The notes under the pieces are model-generated. The model worked only from the letters and a program-made list of their open reading frames with translations. It was not told the origin of the DNA and did no database searches. A program made the position numbers and the translations under genes. A DNA stretch of 52,715 nucleotides from an uncultured Candidatus Saccharibacteria bacterium (GTDB lineage: Bacteria > Patescibacteriota > Saccharimonadia > Saccharimonadales > Saccharimonadaceae): contig CAPFSK010000006.1 in assembly GCA_948614045.1 (NCBI GenBank), positions 1 through 52,715 of the forward strand. Reading direction: 5' to 3'. Shown piece after piece: positions 41,452 through 49,341 of the stretch. Position 1 is the stretch's first letter. Every line of letters begins with the position of its first letter.

Positions 41452-41567
41452 CGACAAAAAAGCGAGGCCTAGGCTGCCTATCCAGGCTGCTGTACCTCGT
41501 CGCGGTGCCAAGCTTTGGTCCCATATCAATACCATACAAGGTCGCATAGCAAACACACGCTCACTAC
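41452..41567 (-). ncRNA. Unidentified small RNA
   Basis: Promoter TTGACA (41601-41596), 16 nt, GATAAT (41579-41574). The ~115-nt transcript ends in GCGACGAGG...CCTCGC with TTTTTT (41455-41460). It has no ORF. It does not show the SRP RNA tetraloop or other known signatures. Confidence 0.5.
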
Positions 41568-41635
41568 ACACCCATTATCTCAAACTCACAAAATTTGTCA
41601 ACTATCTCACCATTCCTGTTAATCACTATAACATT

Positions 41636-41965
41636 TTAAATTCTCTTCATCAAACCCATCTGCCGCTCGATTTCTCTAAGACTCTTTTCGTCCGCCAAAC
41701 CAATATATCGCAAATCTAACACTATATTAACAGATTGTTTCAGGGCTCGCCGCATAATATTTTCAATAGTTCTACTATTTTTACCAATTGGCGTCTTAAT
41801 CTCCCACTCCCTCCCCATAAAAACAATATCCGGCATTTTGACGAGCTGCGTCTTCAAAAATCTCACATCATATCCAGTTTTCACCAAAATCTTCGCCACG
41901 CTTAATTCGTTCTCAGTGACACACGTTCCATACGGCACTACAACTCTAGCTAGCTTCTTTTTCAT
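41636..41965 (-). CDS. Orphan CdiA-C-terminal-like (BECR) nuclease toxin
   Basis: 109 residues. VRFLKTQLVKMPDIVFMGREWEIKTP is the 'pDi..g..wEiK.P' core of CdiA-CT/tRNA nuclease domains. SRTIENIMRRALKQSVNIVLDLR is the following helix and strand. It is a free-standing toxin domain without the large CdiA carrier or an adjacent immunity gene. Expressed from the shared island promoter next to cassette c12. The family call is firm; the cellular role is inferred. Confidence 0.8.
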   Translation of the reverse strand: MKKKLARVVVPYGTCVTENELSVAKILVKTGYDVRFLKTQLVKMPDIVFMGREWEIKTPIGKNSRTIENIMRRALKQSVNIVLDLRYIGLADEKSLREIERQMGLMKRI

Positions 41966-41974
41966 TATTATCTC

Positions 41975-42018
41975 ACCCTACCATAAAATAAAAGATTTTA
42001 ACAAGCACAAGTTTAATG
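41975..42018 (-). promoter_or_regulatory. Shared island promoter, copy 6
   Basis: TTGTTA (42004-41999), 18 nt, TAGGGT (41980-41975), upstream TTAAACTTGTGC. Nearly identical to the copy at 49342. Confidence 0.7.
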
Positions 42019-42048
42019 TTTTTTCATATTCTCTTCCTCTTTCCTCCA

Positions 42049-42253
42049 TTAGGCACTACCTGGGTAGAGGCAGCGGAGGGGGAAAGCGCCATAATGATTC
42101 CAAATACTTGAAGAGTTAAGATTTATTGAGTATGAATTTAAAAGATAGGCCTCAGTATTAGACTTCACAACACTAGACCAATAATCGCCAAAGAATCCCA
42201 TACCACCAATCGTAGCTTCATCGACATTAACCCACCCGCTACGGACAAAAGCC
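42049..42253 (-). pseudogene. Silent surface-protein cassette c12
   Basis: AFVRSGWVNVDEA, DYWSSVVKSNTEAYLL, NSSS, AFPLRCLYPGSA-stop, and the complete 3' block. ACCATTGG before GGCTTTT is a remnant of the long 5' block. Confidence 0.73.
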
Positions 42254-42266
42254 AATGGTAAATTCC

Positions 42267-42289
42267 AACTTGTATAGCCTGTACAAGTT
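42267..42289. repeat. Palindrome AACTTGTA-N7-TACAAGTT
   Basis: Perfect copy, here on the 5' side of a minus-strand cassette and leading into element E3. Confidence 0.7.
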
Positions 42290-42344
42290 CAACTCCATCT
42301 CAACAGAGATAAGATTGGTGTTTTATAAACCTTAATTAGATGTG

Positions 42345-42522
42345 AGATATTGTCTTAACTGTGTTTTTCGGAATATAGAAGCGCTGAACCGGAGAGTTCG
42401 TTTTGGACTTTAGCAAAAAGTCAGCGTGACTGAACGGAACTTTTTGCGATCCATAGGAAAAGTTCAAAACGAACTCCCCGCGAAAAACGCCCATTCCGAA
42501 AAACATAATTAAGATAATATCT
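42345..42522 (+). ncRNA. Covarying hairpin element E3
   Basis: Outer stem AGATATT-TCTTAA...GTTTTTCGGAAT (42345-42373) with 42492-42522. Inner stem GAGTTCGTTTTGGACTTT and its near complement. Apex CAAAAAGTCAGCG...CGGAACTTTTTG. A further stem GTTTTATAAACC/GGTTTATAA (42320-42331 and 42535-42543) encloses it. Confidence 0.66.
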
Positions 42523-42552
42523 TAGCTAAACAGAGGTTTATAAGACCAACCC

Positions 42553-43713
42553 CTATATCTTCCCCATCACCCTCTTCACTCTCTCAATATCCCCCTCCCT
42601 TGTCGCATAGCTCAAACTAAATCTCACCAGCGGCGGCAATTTCATCACCTTATCCAAATAATAATGCACACAGAAATACCCCGTCCGCGCCATAATCCCC
42701 TCTTTCCCCAGCGCCGCGCCGAGCAAGTGCGAATCTAACCCCTCTACATAAAAACTCATCGTCGGATTCGCCTCATTCCCAACCATATGAATTTTCTCCC
42801 GAGAACGCAAAAACTCATCCAACTCTCGCGTACAGCTCTCCAACCTCTTTCTATCCTCTTTCGTTCGCGCCAACAGCCAATCAATCGCCTCCCCGAGCGC
42901 CACTATCTCCCCCCACGCTTGCAGCCCTGGCTCAAACACCGTATATATATGGTCCTTATTCCCTTCCGCCGTCAAAAGATATCGCTCCTCGAACACATCG
43001 TCCACCATCCCCCCGCCGATAAACGTCTGTTTCAGCTTCGGCACCAAATCTCTCCGCGCCACAATTACCCCTAACGACGGCGCATACATCTTGTGTGCCG
43101 AAAAACACACCGCGTCCGCCTCCGTCTTCTCCAACATCTCATAATAATGCGCCATCGCCTGCGCCGCATCAATAATCACAAGACCACCATCCCGATGCAC
43201 TCGCTTCACGACTTCCTTTAGGTTTCCTAGTCTCCGCCCATCAAAATTCGCCGCACAGTTCACCACCACGACCGCCCCCGCAAAGTCTTCATCTCCCATC
43301 AAGAGCGCACCATTTTCACCCCGTTTCAGCACCACCCGCGGCACTCCTAGTCTCTCACTCAACGCCATTGTCGCGAGAAACGGCGAATTATGCTCAATCT
43401 CACTCGTTACTACTTTCTTCACGCATTTCGGATCCAGCTCATTCAAAATCAAATTAATCCCATAAGTCGTATTCAGCGTAAAACTCACAAAATATTCTTT
43501 CGACTTCAGCTTCAACATCTTCAAAACTTTCCGCCGCGCCCCTTCGACCAGCTCGTCCGTCTTCTCTCCCCACGGATATTTCACCCGCTCCCCACAAGAA
43601 TTATACTCAAAATAATACCGTTCCAACGCCTCCACTACCGGTCGAGGCCTCAGACTCTGACATGCCGCATCCAAATATACCGTATCTTCTCCTAAGTATC
43701 CAAAATCATTCAT
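42553..43713 (-). CDS. Class V aminotransferase / cysteine desulfurase-like
   Basis: 386 residues, PLP fold type I. VYLDAACQSLRPRPVVEAL, EHNSPFLATM, IIDAAQAMAHY, the PLP lysine in VCFSAHKMYAPSLG, and a mobile-loop cysteine in ARTGYFCVHYYL, as in SufS/CsdA. Sulfur delivery for Fe-S clusters or thiolation is likely, but no suf or isc genes are adjacent. TAAAAT lies 6 nt before the ATG (leaderless). Confidence 0.82.
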   Translation of the reverse strand: MNDFGYLGEDTVYLDAACQSLRPRPVVEALERYYFEYNSCGERVKYPWGEKTDELVEGARRKVLKMLKLKSKEYFVSFTLNTTYGINLILNELDPKCVKKVVTSEIEHNSPFLATMALSERLGVPRVVLKRGENGALLMGDEDFAGAVVVVNCAANFDGRRLGNLKEVVKRVHRDGGLVIIDAAQAMAHYYEMLEKTEADAVCFSAHKMYAPSLGVIVARRDLVPKLKQTFIGGGMVDDVFEERYLLTAEGNKDHIYTVFEPGLQAWGEIVALGEAIDWLLARTKEDRKRLESCTRELDEFLRSREKIHMVGNEANPTMSFYVEGLDSHLLGAALGKEGIMARTGYFCVHYYLDKVMKLPPLVRFSLSYATREGDIERVKRVMGKI

Positions 43714-43805
43714 ATCTCTATTTTATCATACAAAAAAGCGGCTATCCCTAGCCAACTCACCAAACTACCGACCAAAATCACACGCTAAACCATCCAAACC
43801 AAGCA

Positions 43806-43933
43806 CAAAAAATGCGACCATCTGCCTAGTCGCTAAACTAAACCATTTCTTCTAACCAAGAAATCGCGCAAATAGTCGCATTTTTCTCCTTGGTCAGAAT
43901 TGTCGGACATGTCAGACAAAATTTAGCTTAGCT
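43806..43933 (-). ncRNA. Structured small RNA with intrinsic terminator
   Basis: Extended -10 TGTTATAAT (-10 43945-43940). Pairings: GCTAAGCTAAA with TTTAGTTTAGC, CTGACCAAG with CTTGGTTAG, TTGTC-GAC...GTC-GACAA near the 5' end. It ends in a GCGAC.../GTCGC hairpin with TTTTTT. An AAGGAG-ATG leads to an 8-codon ORF only. Role unknown; it could be the leader of the SufS-like gene. Confidence 0.45.
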
Positions 43934-44007
43934 GCGCTAATTATAACACACCTCCGCCTCATCTGGCTAGCCCCAAATCTCAAAAACTCCAAAATTCCTC
44001 CAACCCA

Positions 44008-44035
44008 AATGGAAGTCTCACACGAGACTTCCATT
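44008..44035. terminator. Terminator after the gene at 44060
   Basis: AATGGAAGTCTC-ACAC-GAGACTTCCATT, a perfect 12-bp stem. Confidence 0.65.
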
Positions 44036-44059
44036 CCTGGAGTAAGCTAATCTAGCCCC

Positions 44060-45100
44060 CTAGTCACAAATCACTTCCCCGAACAACTCCACACAATCTC
44101 CACTTTCATAATCATAATTTTCTTCATACAATTCAACAACTTTATTATTAAAATTCGCAAACGCCCGTTTCATCCCCGAGGTATCCTCAAAATTCAACCC
44201 ACCAAGCGCCTGAATATCTGGCTTATTTGCCGCGACATAATCATTCAACTCTGTCTTCGCACTATTCATCGCCGTCCGCGCCGCATTGTACGCCGCCGTA
44301 TCCGACCAACTCACATTATAATATGTCCGGTACGCCTGATTATACGCCAACCGCTTCTCCAGCCAGCCCTCACCATACTTCTTCAAAATGTCATTCCCTG
44401 ATTCAATTAAAGCATTTGCTGCCGTCTGAATCTCCGCATCCGAGCTACTCGTTCCAATATCATCGACTAAGACCGCCCACTTATGCCAAGTATTATACAA
44501 TTCCAGCCTCGCTTTCAGCTCATCCGCATTCGGCATCACCTTCCCTAGCTCCGTCTGAAAACTCTCGTACATCCCCTTGAGCTCCGAATTCCGTTTCACT
44601 CCCGCCGTCTCCCCGAGCTGCTTTAGCAAATCATCCACCCCACTCATCGTCGCCGTACACTCATTAACATACCCCGCATAATCCGTCACACTTGTATAGG
44701 CGCTGCTTACATAATCCACGACATTTTCGCAATCATAATTATAGCTAATATCGTCAACCTTATCCTCCATCTCTTTCGTCAAACGATAAGTTTCACTATA
44801 ATCCACCTTCATCAATATTACGACTACCACAATCGCAATAATCGCCACTACTACCCCGCCTACACCTAGACTGACTCCGAGAATAATCTTCTTTTTCTTC
44901 GCTGGATCCATCGGCGGCTTCGGCTGGCGCATCGGTTGCGGCATCGGCCCCATATTCGGTCCTCCAGTTCCGCCAAAACCGCCATTTCCCCCAGGCCCCA
45001 TACTATTACCATTCATCATCCCCGAATTTATCGGTTGGGTTTCCCCCATCGGCCCCACCGGATCAATATTTTCCACTGCCATCGCCAAACTATTTTCCAT
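44060..45100 (-). CDS. Anchored extracytoplasmic helical protein
   Basis: About 346 residues. A Gly/Met/Pro/Asn-rich cytoplasmic start, a KKKK boundary, a transmembrane helix (VGGVVVAIIAIVVVVILM), then about 260 residues of predicted helices with four Cys (YDCENVV, VNECTATM, GDCVELF, VICD end). No family is recognised. It overlaps the end of the TM2 gene by 11 nt; ATG 45100 is preferred, 45124 is possible. Possibly a cell-surface scaffold or sensor. Confidence 0.65.
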   Translation of the reverse strand: MENSLAMAVENIDPVGPMGETQPINSGMMNGNSMGPGGNGGFGGTGGPNMGPMPQPMRQPKPPMDPAKKKKIILGVSLGVGGVVVAIIAIVVVVILMKVDYSETYRLTKEMEDKVDDISYNYDCENVVDYVSSAYTSVTDYAGYVNECTATMSGVDDLLKQLGETAGVKRNSELKGMYESFQTELGKVMPNADELKARLELYNTWHKWAVLVDDIGTSSSDAEIQTAANALIESGNDILKKYGEGWLEKRLAYNQAYRTYYNVSWSDTAAYNAARTAMNSAKTELNDYVAANKPDIQALGGLNFEDTSGMKRAFANFNNKVVELYEENYDYESGDCVELFGEVICD

Positions 45101-45653
45101 TTTGCGTCCCACCATTCTGGTCATTCCTACCGTTTTGATTATTTTGCATCCCCTGATTCATTCCACCGTTATTGCCATTACCATTTTGGAAATTCTGATT
45201 CCCAGCACCTTGATTCCAATTTCCTTGATTACCATTATTATAATTGCCGTTCATATTATTCATTGGCTGATTATAATTATTGTATCCACCGTTATAATTC
45301 TGACCGTAGCCAGCGTTCGCCACCATGTAACCCTTGCGCGCCAAACCAGCATCGCCCTGGCTCAGAATAATAATTCCCTCAACAAACCCCCAAATTCCAT
45401 TTCCGCAAGCAATCAGCGCCGCCAAACCATTCAAAATCGTAAACAACCACGCAAACGTAATCAACGACCGCCACGACATCACCGCTGGCAAAATCCCATC
45501 CGCCACAATCATTAATAAAATGCCTGACCCAGCGAGACAGACATGCAAAATTCCTTTTGACTTGTTCCCCAAGTACCAATCATGCGCCCCTACCGCTCCC
45601 AGGAAAATCCCCAAAAGCCCCGCCGTTGTCGCCGATTTTACGTTATTGTTCAT
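45090..45653 (-). CDS. TM2-domain protein with Asn/Gln/Gly-rich tail
   Basis: 187 residues. The TM2 signature is LLGIFLGAVGAHDWYLGNKSKGI with three hydrophobic helices to residue ~100, then a repetitive N/G/Q/Y tail (YNGGYNNYNQPMNNMNGN) that resembles prion-like low-complexity sequence. AGGAGG lies 6 nt before the ATG. Function unknown; the tail should be cytoplasmic or external depending on topology. Confidence 0.85.
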   Translation of the reverse strand: MNNNVKSATTAGLLGIFLGAVGAHDWYLGNKSKGILHVCLAGSGILLMIVADGILPAVMSWRSLITFAWLFTILNGLAALIACGNGIWGFVEGIIILSQGDAGLARKGYMVANAGYGQNYNGGYNNYNQPMNNMNGNYNNGNQGNWNQGAGNQNFQNGNGNNGGMNQGMQNNQNGRNDQNGGTQNGK

Positions 45654-45721
45654 TTTTACCTCCTTGTAGGTTTAATATCTCACCTCCTCGGAGCAACCTT
45701 CTAAACGCCCCCGTCAACCAC

Positions 45722-45829
45722 GTTTTTGGAGCTAGAATGGAGATATTTTGGCTTCTCCCAAGTGCAGCGCGCCTTAGGGCGAGCAAGTGCAGGGAGAACT
45801 GTCAAAATAGCCCATTCTAGCCCAAAAAC
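45722..45829. repeat. 108-bp imperfect palindrome
   Basis: Arms GTTTTTGG-GCTAGAATGG...TATTTTG and complement, inner TTCTCCC/GGGAGAA, and a repeated CAAGTGCAG in the loop. It lies in the transcript leader between the small RNA at 45831 and the TM2 gene. Confidence 0.6.
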
Positions 45830-45830
45830 C

Positions 45831-45977
45831 AAAAAGGGCACCGCGAGGTGCATCACTCTTATCACAGCTACTTAGGTTTTTACTTTAATAGCCTACAAGG
45901 GTACTCTCGGCGCCCTCACAACTATCAAAGCTGAGCCGTCCAAAAACTAGCAGCTGTATTTATAATAAAAGTGATGC
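45831..45977 (-). ncRNA. Rod-shaped small RNA, 6S-like
   Basis: TATAAT at 45989-45984 with TTGTTT 17 nt upstream. The 5' end GCATCAC pairs with GTGATGC at 45850-45856, then ACAGCT/AGCTGT, an asymmetric centre, CTTTGATAG/CTATTAAAG and GGG/CCC near the tip. Terminator GCACC-TCGC-GGTGC-CCTTTTT. Length ~145 nt and a long rod with an open centre are 6S RNA traits; sequence proof is missing. Confidence 0.45.
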
Positions 45978-46053
45978 ATCCTTATTATAACTAATTCCCT
46001 ATTCAAAAACAAGCATTTTCTGTCAAAAGTCTGTGTTATAATGAAAAGTACTT

Positions 46054-46893
46054 ATGTTAAAAATCGCCTTCCCCGAATTCGACAACCCCATTATCCGAGA
46101 AGCGATTTCTACTCACGACCAGCTCCGCCGCGCTAACCAGCCGCTCCAACATCTTTCCGCTTCCTGGGCCGAAATCAAGGCTATTCCCGCGCCCGACCTC
46201 GCTACCGCCTGCCAAATGGTCCGAGATGGTGCCGTCGATACCATGATCGCCGGTATCGAACACAGCACTCGCGACGTCATCCTTGCCTGCCGCGACCATT
46301 TCCAGATGGCGACTGACCCCGAGACGAAGCAGCCTTATAAAACTTTCTCCGGCCTCGTCGTCATGCGCCGCGACTCCGAACTCTATCTTCTCTCCGATAT
46401 GGCCGCCTGCAAGCACCCTACCGCCGATCAACTCCGAGAAATCGTTGAGCAAACCCACACTTCCGCCCAAAAACTCCTCCCCGATAGACCACGCATCGCC
46501 ATGCTCTCTTTCTCTACCATTGGAAGCGGCGGCAAAGATACTACTATCGACATTATCCAAGAAACTCTTACAAGCTTCGCCGAACGCGATATCTTTATCG
46601 CCGGAGAAATGCAGCTCGACGCCGCCGTCAATCCTCGTATTGGTCTCGACAAAAGCCACCCGGAAAACACCAACCCCAAAGCCGACCAAGTCGCCGGTAA
46701 GGCTAACGTCCTCATCGCCCCTGATCTCAATTCTGGCAACCTCATTTACAAAGTCTTTGAGCAACTCGCCGGCTTTACCGTCGCTGGACCTATCCTTCAG
46801 GGGTTTGACCGTGCCATCTCCGACCTCTCTCGCGGCAGCACCGTCGCCGACGTCATCTGGACTATCGAAGTCCTCGCCAAACTCATCAAATAA
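46054..46893 (+). CDS. pta: Phosphate acetyltransferase (PTA/PTB family)
   Basis: 279 residues, close to the catalytic domain alone (~320). CQMVRDGAVDTMIAG, IAMLSFSTIGSGG, GEMQLDAAVNP, NVLIAPDLNSGNLIYKV and GPILQGFDRAISDLSRGSTV match PTA. It interconverts acetyl-CoA and acetyl phosphate. Extended -10 TGTTATAAT upstream; no ackA nearby. Confidence 0.9.
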   Translation: MLKIAFPEFDNPIIREAISTHDQLRRANQPLQHLSASWAEIKAIPAPDLATACQMVRDGAVDTMIAGIEHSTRDVILACRDHFQMATDPETKQPYKTFSGLVVMRRDSELYLLSDMAACKHPTADQLREIVEQTHTSAQKLLPDRPRIAMLSFSTIGSGGKDTTIDIIQETLTSFAERDIFIAGEMQLDAAVNPRIGLDKSHPENTNPKADQVAGKANVLIAPDLNSGNLIYKVFEQLAGFTVAGPILQGFDRAISDLSRGSTVADVIWTIEVLAKLIK

Positions 46894-46901
46894 CAAACAA
46901 T

Positions 46902-47535
46902 GAAAAGCCCTCGGGCTTTAATGACTAATACAAGTCACAAACCCGAGGGTAAAACTGATGAATCTCTTCTTAATGTAGTGCAATACTTAGTTAGGTTGGC
47001 AAAGCGCCATCAAACAGCCGCGGGCGCTCTGCCCAATACGTCTATCAATCTCGTCCTTACATCCGGAGCAGTTTTCACACATCGAAAACTGCTCCACAAA
47101 ACCTTTTGTCTCTACATTGGCGTCCCAAGACGCCACATCTTCTCCTGCAACACAGTAGCTTCACGCACACGCGAAAACTGCAGCAACAATCAGTCCACGC
47201 GCCGAACGTTCCTCGCTCACCTAAAGTCTCACCGCCAACACAATCCTGACTCAAACTATACACTGACGGTACAATGCTTCGTTGTTTCTTGAATAAACAT
47301 GTTGCATAACTGACGCCGCCGTCTCGCGGTCTCAAAGCGTCAGCCTCGCCGGTCCTTTCTGATCATCTGCCAAAACTCTTCGCGCTCATTGCACACGTAT
47401 GGCCTCTAATGCCCATAGATTCATCCTCCTTTCCAAGTTTCTAGCGCCCTCCTTAGGTAAAACGTCATACATCGCTCGACACCAGCTCAAGCCTTCAAGC
47501 TGAACGATACCATTGCAACTCCCTAAGTGAACGTA
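46902..47535 (-). ncRNA. Large (~630 nt) structured non-coding RNA
   Basis: Strong promoter TTGACG (47569-47564), 16 nt, TATAAT (47547-47542). Long-range 9-bp closing pair GATGAATCT (47425-47417) with AGATTCATC (46965-46957). Strong hairpins: CTGACGC/GCGTCAG (47312-47345 region), GGAGCAGTTTTC/GAAAACTGCTCC (47065-47095), TGGCGTC/GACGCCA (47118-47135), GGGCAGAGCGC/GCGCTTTGCC (46998-47034). Ends in GCCC-T-CGGGC with a T-run. No good ORF. I could not place RNase P, tmRNA or SRP motifs in it. Confidence 0.6.
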
Positions 47536-47589
47536 ACTCTTATTATACAGAAAACCGCCTTCCCGTCAACCCTAATTTCGCCCAGATAA

Positions 47590-48807
47590 CTAGCTTATCG
47601 CACTCCTTGGCATAATATCAAGCTCATACGGATCCGTCGGCTCCACCCCCGCCTGTATCTCAAAATACGCCGCCGCCCCCACCATTGCCGCATTATCCCC
47701 CGCAAATCGCCTCTCCGGAAAAAACACTCGCAATCCCCCTTCGCGCGCGCCACTCACAAACTCATTTTTCGCTTCAGACACCCCTAACAGCGCTTCTAAG
47801 ACTTTTTGCTTGAGCACCGCACTCGCACTTACCCCTCCAGCTACAACCACGCTCCGCGCCTCTAGATAGCGTTCCAGCGCAATTCCCAGTTTTTCCAGCA
47901 AAATCTCACACGCCGTCTTCTGGAACGACGCCGCAAAATCCGCCCGCTGCTGCTCTGTTAGCATCCTTGCAAGCTCATACGACGGCGTATTAATTGGCAC
48001 GCCAAGTTCCGCCTGCACCGCCCTCAGTACCGCCGTTTTCAGCCCAGAAAACGAAAAGTCCAACCCTTCGACTTTTGGATGTGGCAACTTATATTTTTCC
48101 GCATCCCCCTCAAGCGCAACTTTATCAATACTCGGTCCACCGGGATAGGGTAGTCCCAAAATCTTCGCCACCTTATCAAAACACTCCCCCACGGCATCAT
48201 CCCGTGTCGTCCCAATAATCTCAAACTGATTATGATCTCGCATATAAATCAGCTGCGTATGCCCACCGCTCACCACCAACGCCACTAGCGGGAATTCCGG
48301 AGAAGCTATAGTCGGCTTCAGTGTTTTATCCGAACTCTTCGCGACCAACGGGGAGCGAGCGAAGCAAGTCTCACCCGTAACGACGGGCTGAGACGCAGCG
48401 GGTTCGGAAAAATACTGAAGCTGGTTATCGACTTCTCCGGATTCCAGCCAGTTCGCATAAATATGTGATTTCAAGTGATGCACCGCATACAACGGCTTCC
48501 CCCACAAAATCGCCAACATCCTCGCCGTTAACGTCCCTATCAGCAGCGACCCCAGCAGCCCCGGCGTATGTGTCACTGCTATAGCATCAATATCACCCTT
48601 AGTCAATCCAGCATCATCCAAAGCTTTATGTACAACCGGCAAAATCGCCTCCAAATGCGACCGTGCTGCCACTTCTGGTATTACCCCACCATATTCCGCA
48701 AAAATGTCAATCTGCGACACCACCACATTACTCAAAATCCGCGTGCCATCTTCTACGACCGCCGCCGCCGTTTCATCACAAGAACTCTCAATCGCCAAAA
48801 TCCTCAT
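47590..48807 (-). CDS. tsaD: tRNA N6-adenosine threonylcarbamoyltransferase
   Basis: 405 residues, about 60 more than usual. ILAIESSCDETAAAVV, PGLLGSLLIGTLTAR, HHLKSHIYANWL (metal histidines), VSGGHTQLIYM, VGECFDKVAKILGLPYPGG, GGVSASAVL. It forms t6A37 with TsaB/C/E. An in-frame insertion of 35 residues (LQYFSEPAASQ... to ...KTLK) sits between the His motif and FPLVALVVSGGH and is encoded by a palindrome. TATAAT ends 6 nt before ATG 48807 (leaderless). Confidence 0.95.
   Translation of the reverse strand: MRILAIESSCDETAAAVVEDGTRILSNVVVSQIDIFAEYGGVIPEVAARSHLEAILPVVHKALDDAGLTKGDIDAIAVTHTPGLLGSLLIGTLTARMLAILWGKPLYAVHHLKSHIYANWLESGEVDNQLQYFSEPAASQPVVTGETCFARSPLVAKSSDKTLKPTIASPEFPLVALVVSGGHTQLIYMRDHNQFEIIGTTRDDAVGECFDKVAKILGLPYPGGPSIDKVALEGDAEKYKLPHPKVEGLDFSFSGLKTAVLRAVQAELGVPINTPSYELARMLTEQQRADFAASFQKTACEILLEKLGIALERYLEARSVVVAGGVSASAVLKQKVLEALLGVSEAKNEFVSGAREGGLRVFFPERRFAGDNAAMVGAAAYFEIQAGVEPTDPYELDIMPRSAIS
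48316..48420. repeat. 105-bp palindromic insertion inside tsaD
   Basis: Arms CTTCAGTGTTTTATCCGAAC and GTTCGGAAAAATACTGAAG are nearly perfect inverted repeats. An inner hairpin GTCTCACCCGT...ACGGGCTGAGAC is also present. Length 105 = 35 codons, open in the tsaD frame. Confidence 0.75.
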
Positions 48808-48859
48808 TCCTCTATTATACCATATTTCCCCCACCTCGCCAAGCTCCATATCTCATCTC

Positions 48860-48942
48860 TTGACTTTTTCTCCAATCCTTGCTACAATAAAAACATATTC
48901 GGGGATACCCGCCCACTCCAATCTTATGATTGGAGGTATTTT
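48860..48942 (+). ncRNA. Convergent small RNA facing the PemK/MazF-like gene
   Basis: TTGACT (48860-48865), 17 nt, TACAAT (48883-48888). Terminator CTCCAATC-TTAT-GATTGGAG then TATTTTTT, ending exactly at the toxin stop codon (48943-48945). About 50 nt long. Confidence 0.65.
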
Positions 48943-49335
48943 TTAGAATAATAACTCGCGTAGACCATCTTTTATTATGTCAAAATCGGCATCCGGCAAC
49001 TCCCCAATCTTCCGATACAATCTCGCTACACTTAAATTTCTTATCTGAGCAACCACAGCAACCTGCTCTCGTCTGTTCAGGACAAAACTCACATACCATG
49101 TCCCCTCGTGCCGCTTAGACGTCAAGGGGATACCAATAAAATTACATCGACTCAATTTTCTTAAAATCACAACTGGACGCGCAAAATAATCATTCTTTCC
49201 ATTAATCTCCGCCCCAACATTCTCACCGAACCCACACCACCAAACTTCGCCTTCTTTGATCGAACGTAATCGGTTAGAGTTATGCAAACCTTCCTTTACT
49301 GTCATCCATTCATCAAAACGTTTTTCTTCCATCAT
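48943..49335 (-). CDS. PemK/MazF-like endoribonuclease toxin
   Basis: 130 residues. IKEGEVWWCGFGENVGAEINGK and FARPVVILRKLSRCNFIGIPLTS are the N-terminal PemK barrel (GE(V/I)WW, RPV(V/L)I, P(L/V)TS). VVAQIRNLSVARLYRKIG is the family's DQ.R.ls..RL strand. It cleaves mRNA in known members. There is no protein antitoxin gene beside it; instead a convergent small RNA. Driven by the shared island promoter. Confidence 0.85.
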   Translation of the reverse strand: MMEEKRFDEWMTVKEGLHNSNRLRSIKEGEVWWCGFGENVGAEINGKNDYFARPVVILRKLSRCNFIGIPLTSKRHEGTWYVSFVLNRREQVAVVAQIRNLSVARLYRKIGELPDADFDIIKDGLRELLF

Positions 49336-49341
49336 TTCCTC

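Noticed and set aside
41452..41567. SRP RNA
   Set aside because: Lacks the GGAAGG asymmetric-loop motif despite AGCAGCC-like sequence.
46057..46896. 279-residue ORF opposite pta
   Set aside because: Complete shadow of the recognised pta frame.
47075..47335. 86-residue Cys-rich ORF
   Set aside because: Lies inside strong hairpins of the large RNA, has no ribosome site and poor composition.
46902..47535. RNase P RNA or tmRNA
   Set aside because: No GAGGAAAGUC-type core or T-loop GGTTC near the ends could be found; left as unidentified.
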